DNA of 64,000 nucleotides from Hybos culiciformis (taxonomy: Eukaryota; Arthropoda; Insecta; Diptera; Hybotidae): assembly GCA_964007475.1 (NCBI GenBank), contig OZ023273.1, forward strand, positions 115,119,812-115,183,811, read 5' to 3'. Each line of letters starts with the position of its first letter. Position 1 is the stretch's first letter. A program made the position numbers and the translations under genes. Below the pieces are notes generated by a model. It was not told the DNA's origin. It saw nothing but the letters and a program-made list of their open reading frames with translations, and did not search any database. This document shows, one piece after another, positions 63,972 to 64,000 of this stretch.

Positions 63972-64000
63972 TGTATGATTTAAATAAATTTCAAATGTAT

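Overview
The window is a very A+T-rich (about four-fifths by eye), gene-poor piece of an animal nuclear genome, almost certainly an arthropod and probably an insect. Genes are split by GT-AG introns, many only 50-100 bases long. Two genes belong to the SMYD-A/msta-like SET+MYND group that is expanded in arthropods. There are no bacterial-type operons, and most of the sequence is low-complexity spacer with degenerate foldback and MITE-like repeats. I cannot name the species.

Layout. 1-29.5 kb is nearly a gene desert: poly-A/T tracts, two copies (0.9 and 18 kb) of a foldback repeat family, and one orphan minus-strand start exon at 7.5 kb that suggests a long-intron gene running leftwards. 29.5-30.6 kb holds a 1.1 kb foldback element built from about ten palindromic hairpins around a GC-rich core. 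32.3-38.1 kb (minus) is a complete eight-exon SET/MYND gene of 544 aa; its largest intron carries a 224-bp foldback element related to the one at 29.5 kb. 38-51 kb is spacer with a 2.7 kb inverted/tandem complex of the foldback family (47-49.8 kb) and a 406-bp MITE. 51.4-54.5 kb (plus) is a second SET-domain gene whose N-terminal exon(s) I could not find. 55.4-60.0 kb (minus) is a complete five-exon HECT ubiquitin ligase, UBE3C (1,096 aa), convergent with the second SET gene. 60.5-61.4 kb is a near-perfect 970-bp palindrome, and the right edge looks like part of a hAT-like element.

The two SET genes are divergently oriented paralogues that share only one intron position I could confirm, so they are old duplicates, not a recent tandem copy. 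UBE3C is an unrelated housekeeping neighbour.

The most unusual observation is that the foldbacks at 29,522-30,612 and 34,158-34,381 have the same architecture (9-bp target duplications, GG-starting ends, and the hairpin frame CGCGG-[7]-TCATTTT-N-CAAAATG). They differ mainly in one 7-base word, replaced in essentially every repeat: CATTTGT in one, AATAAGG in the other.
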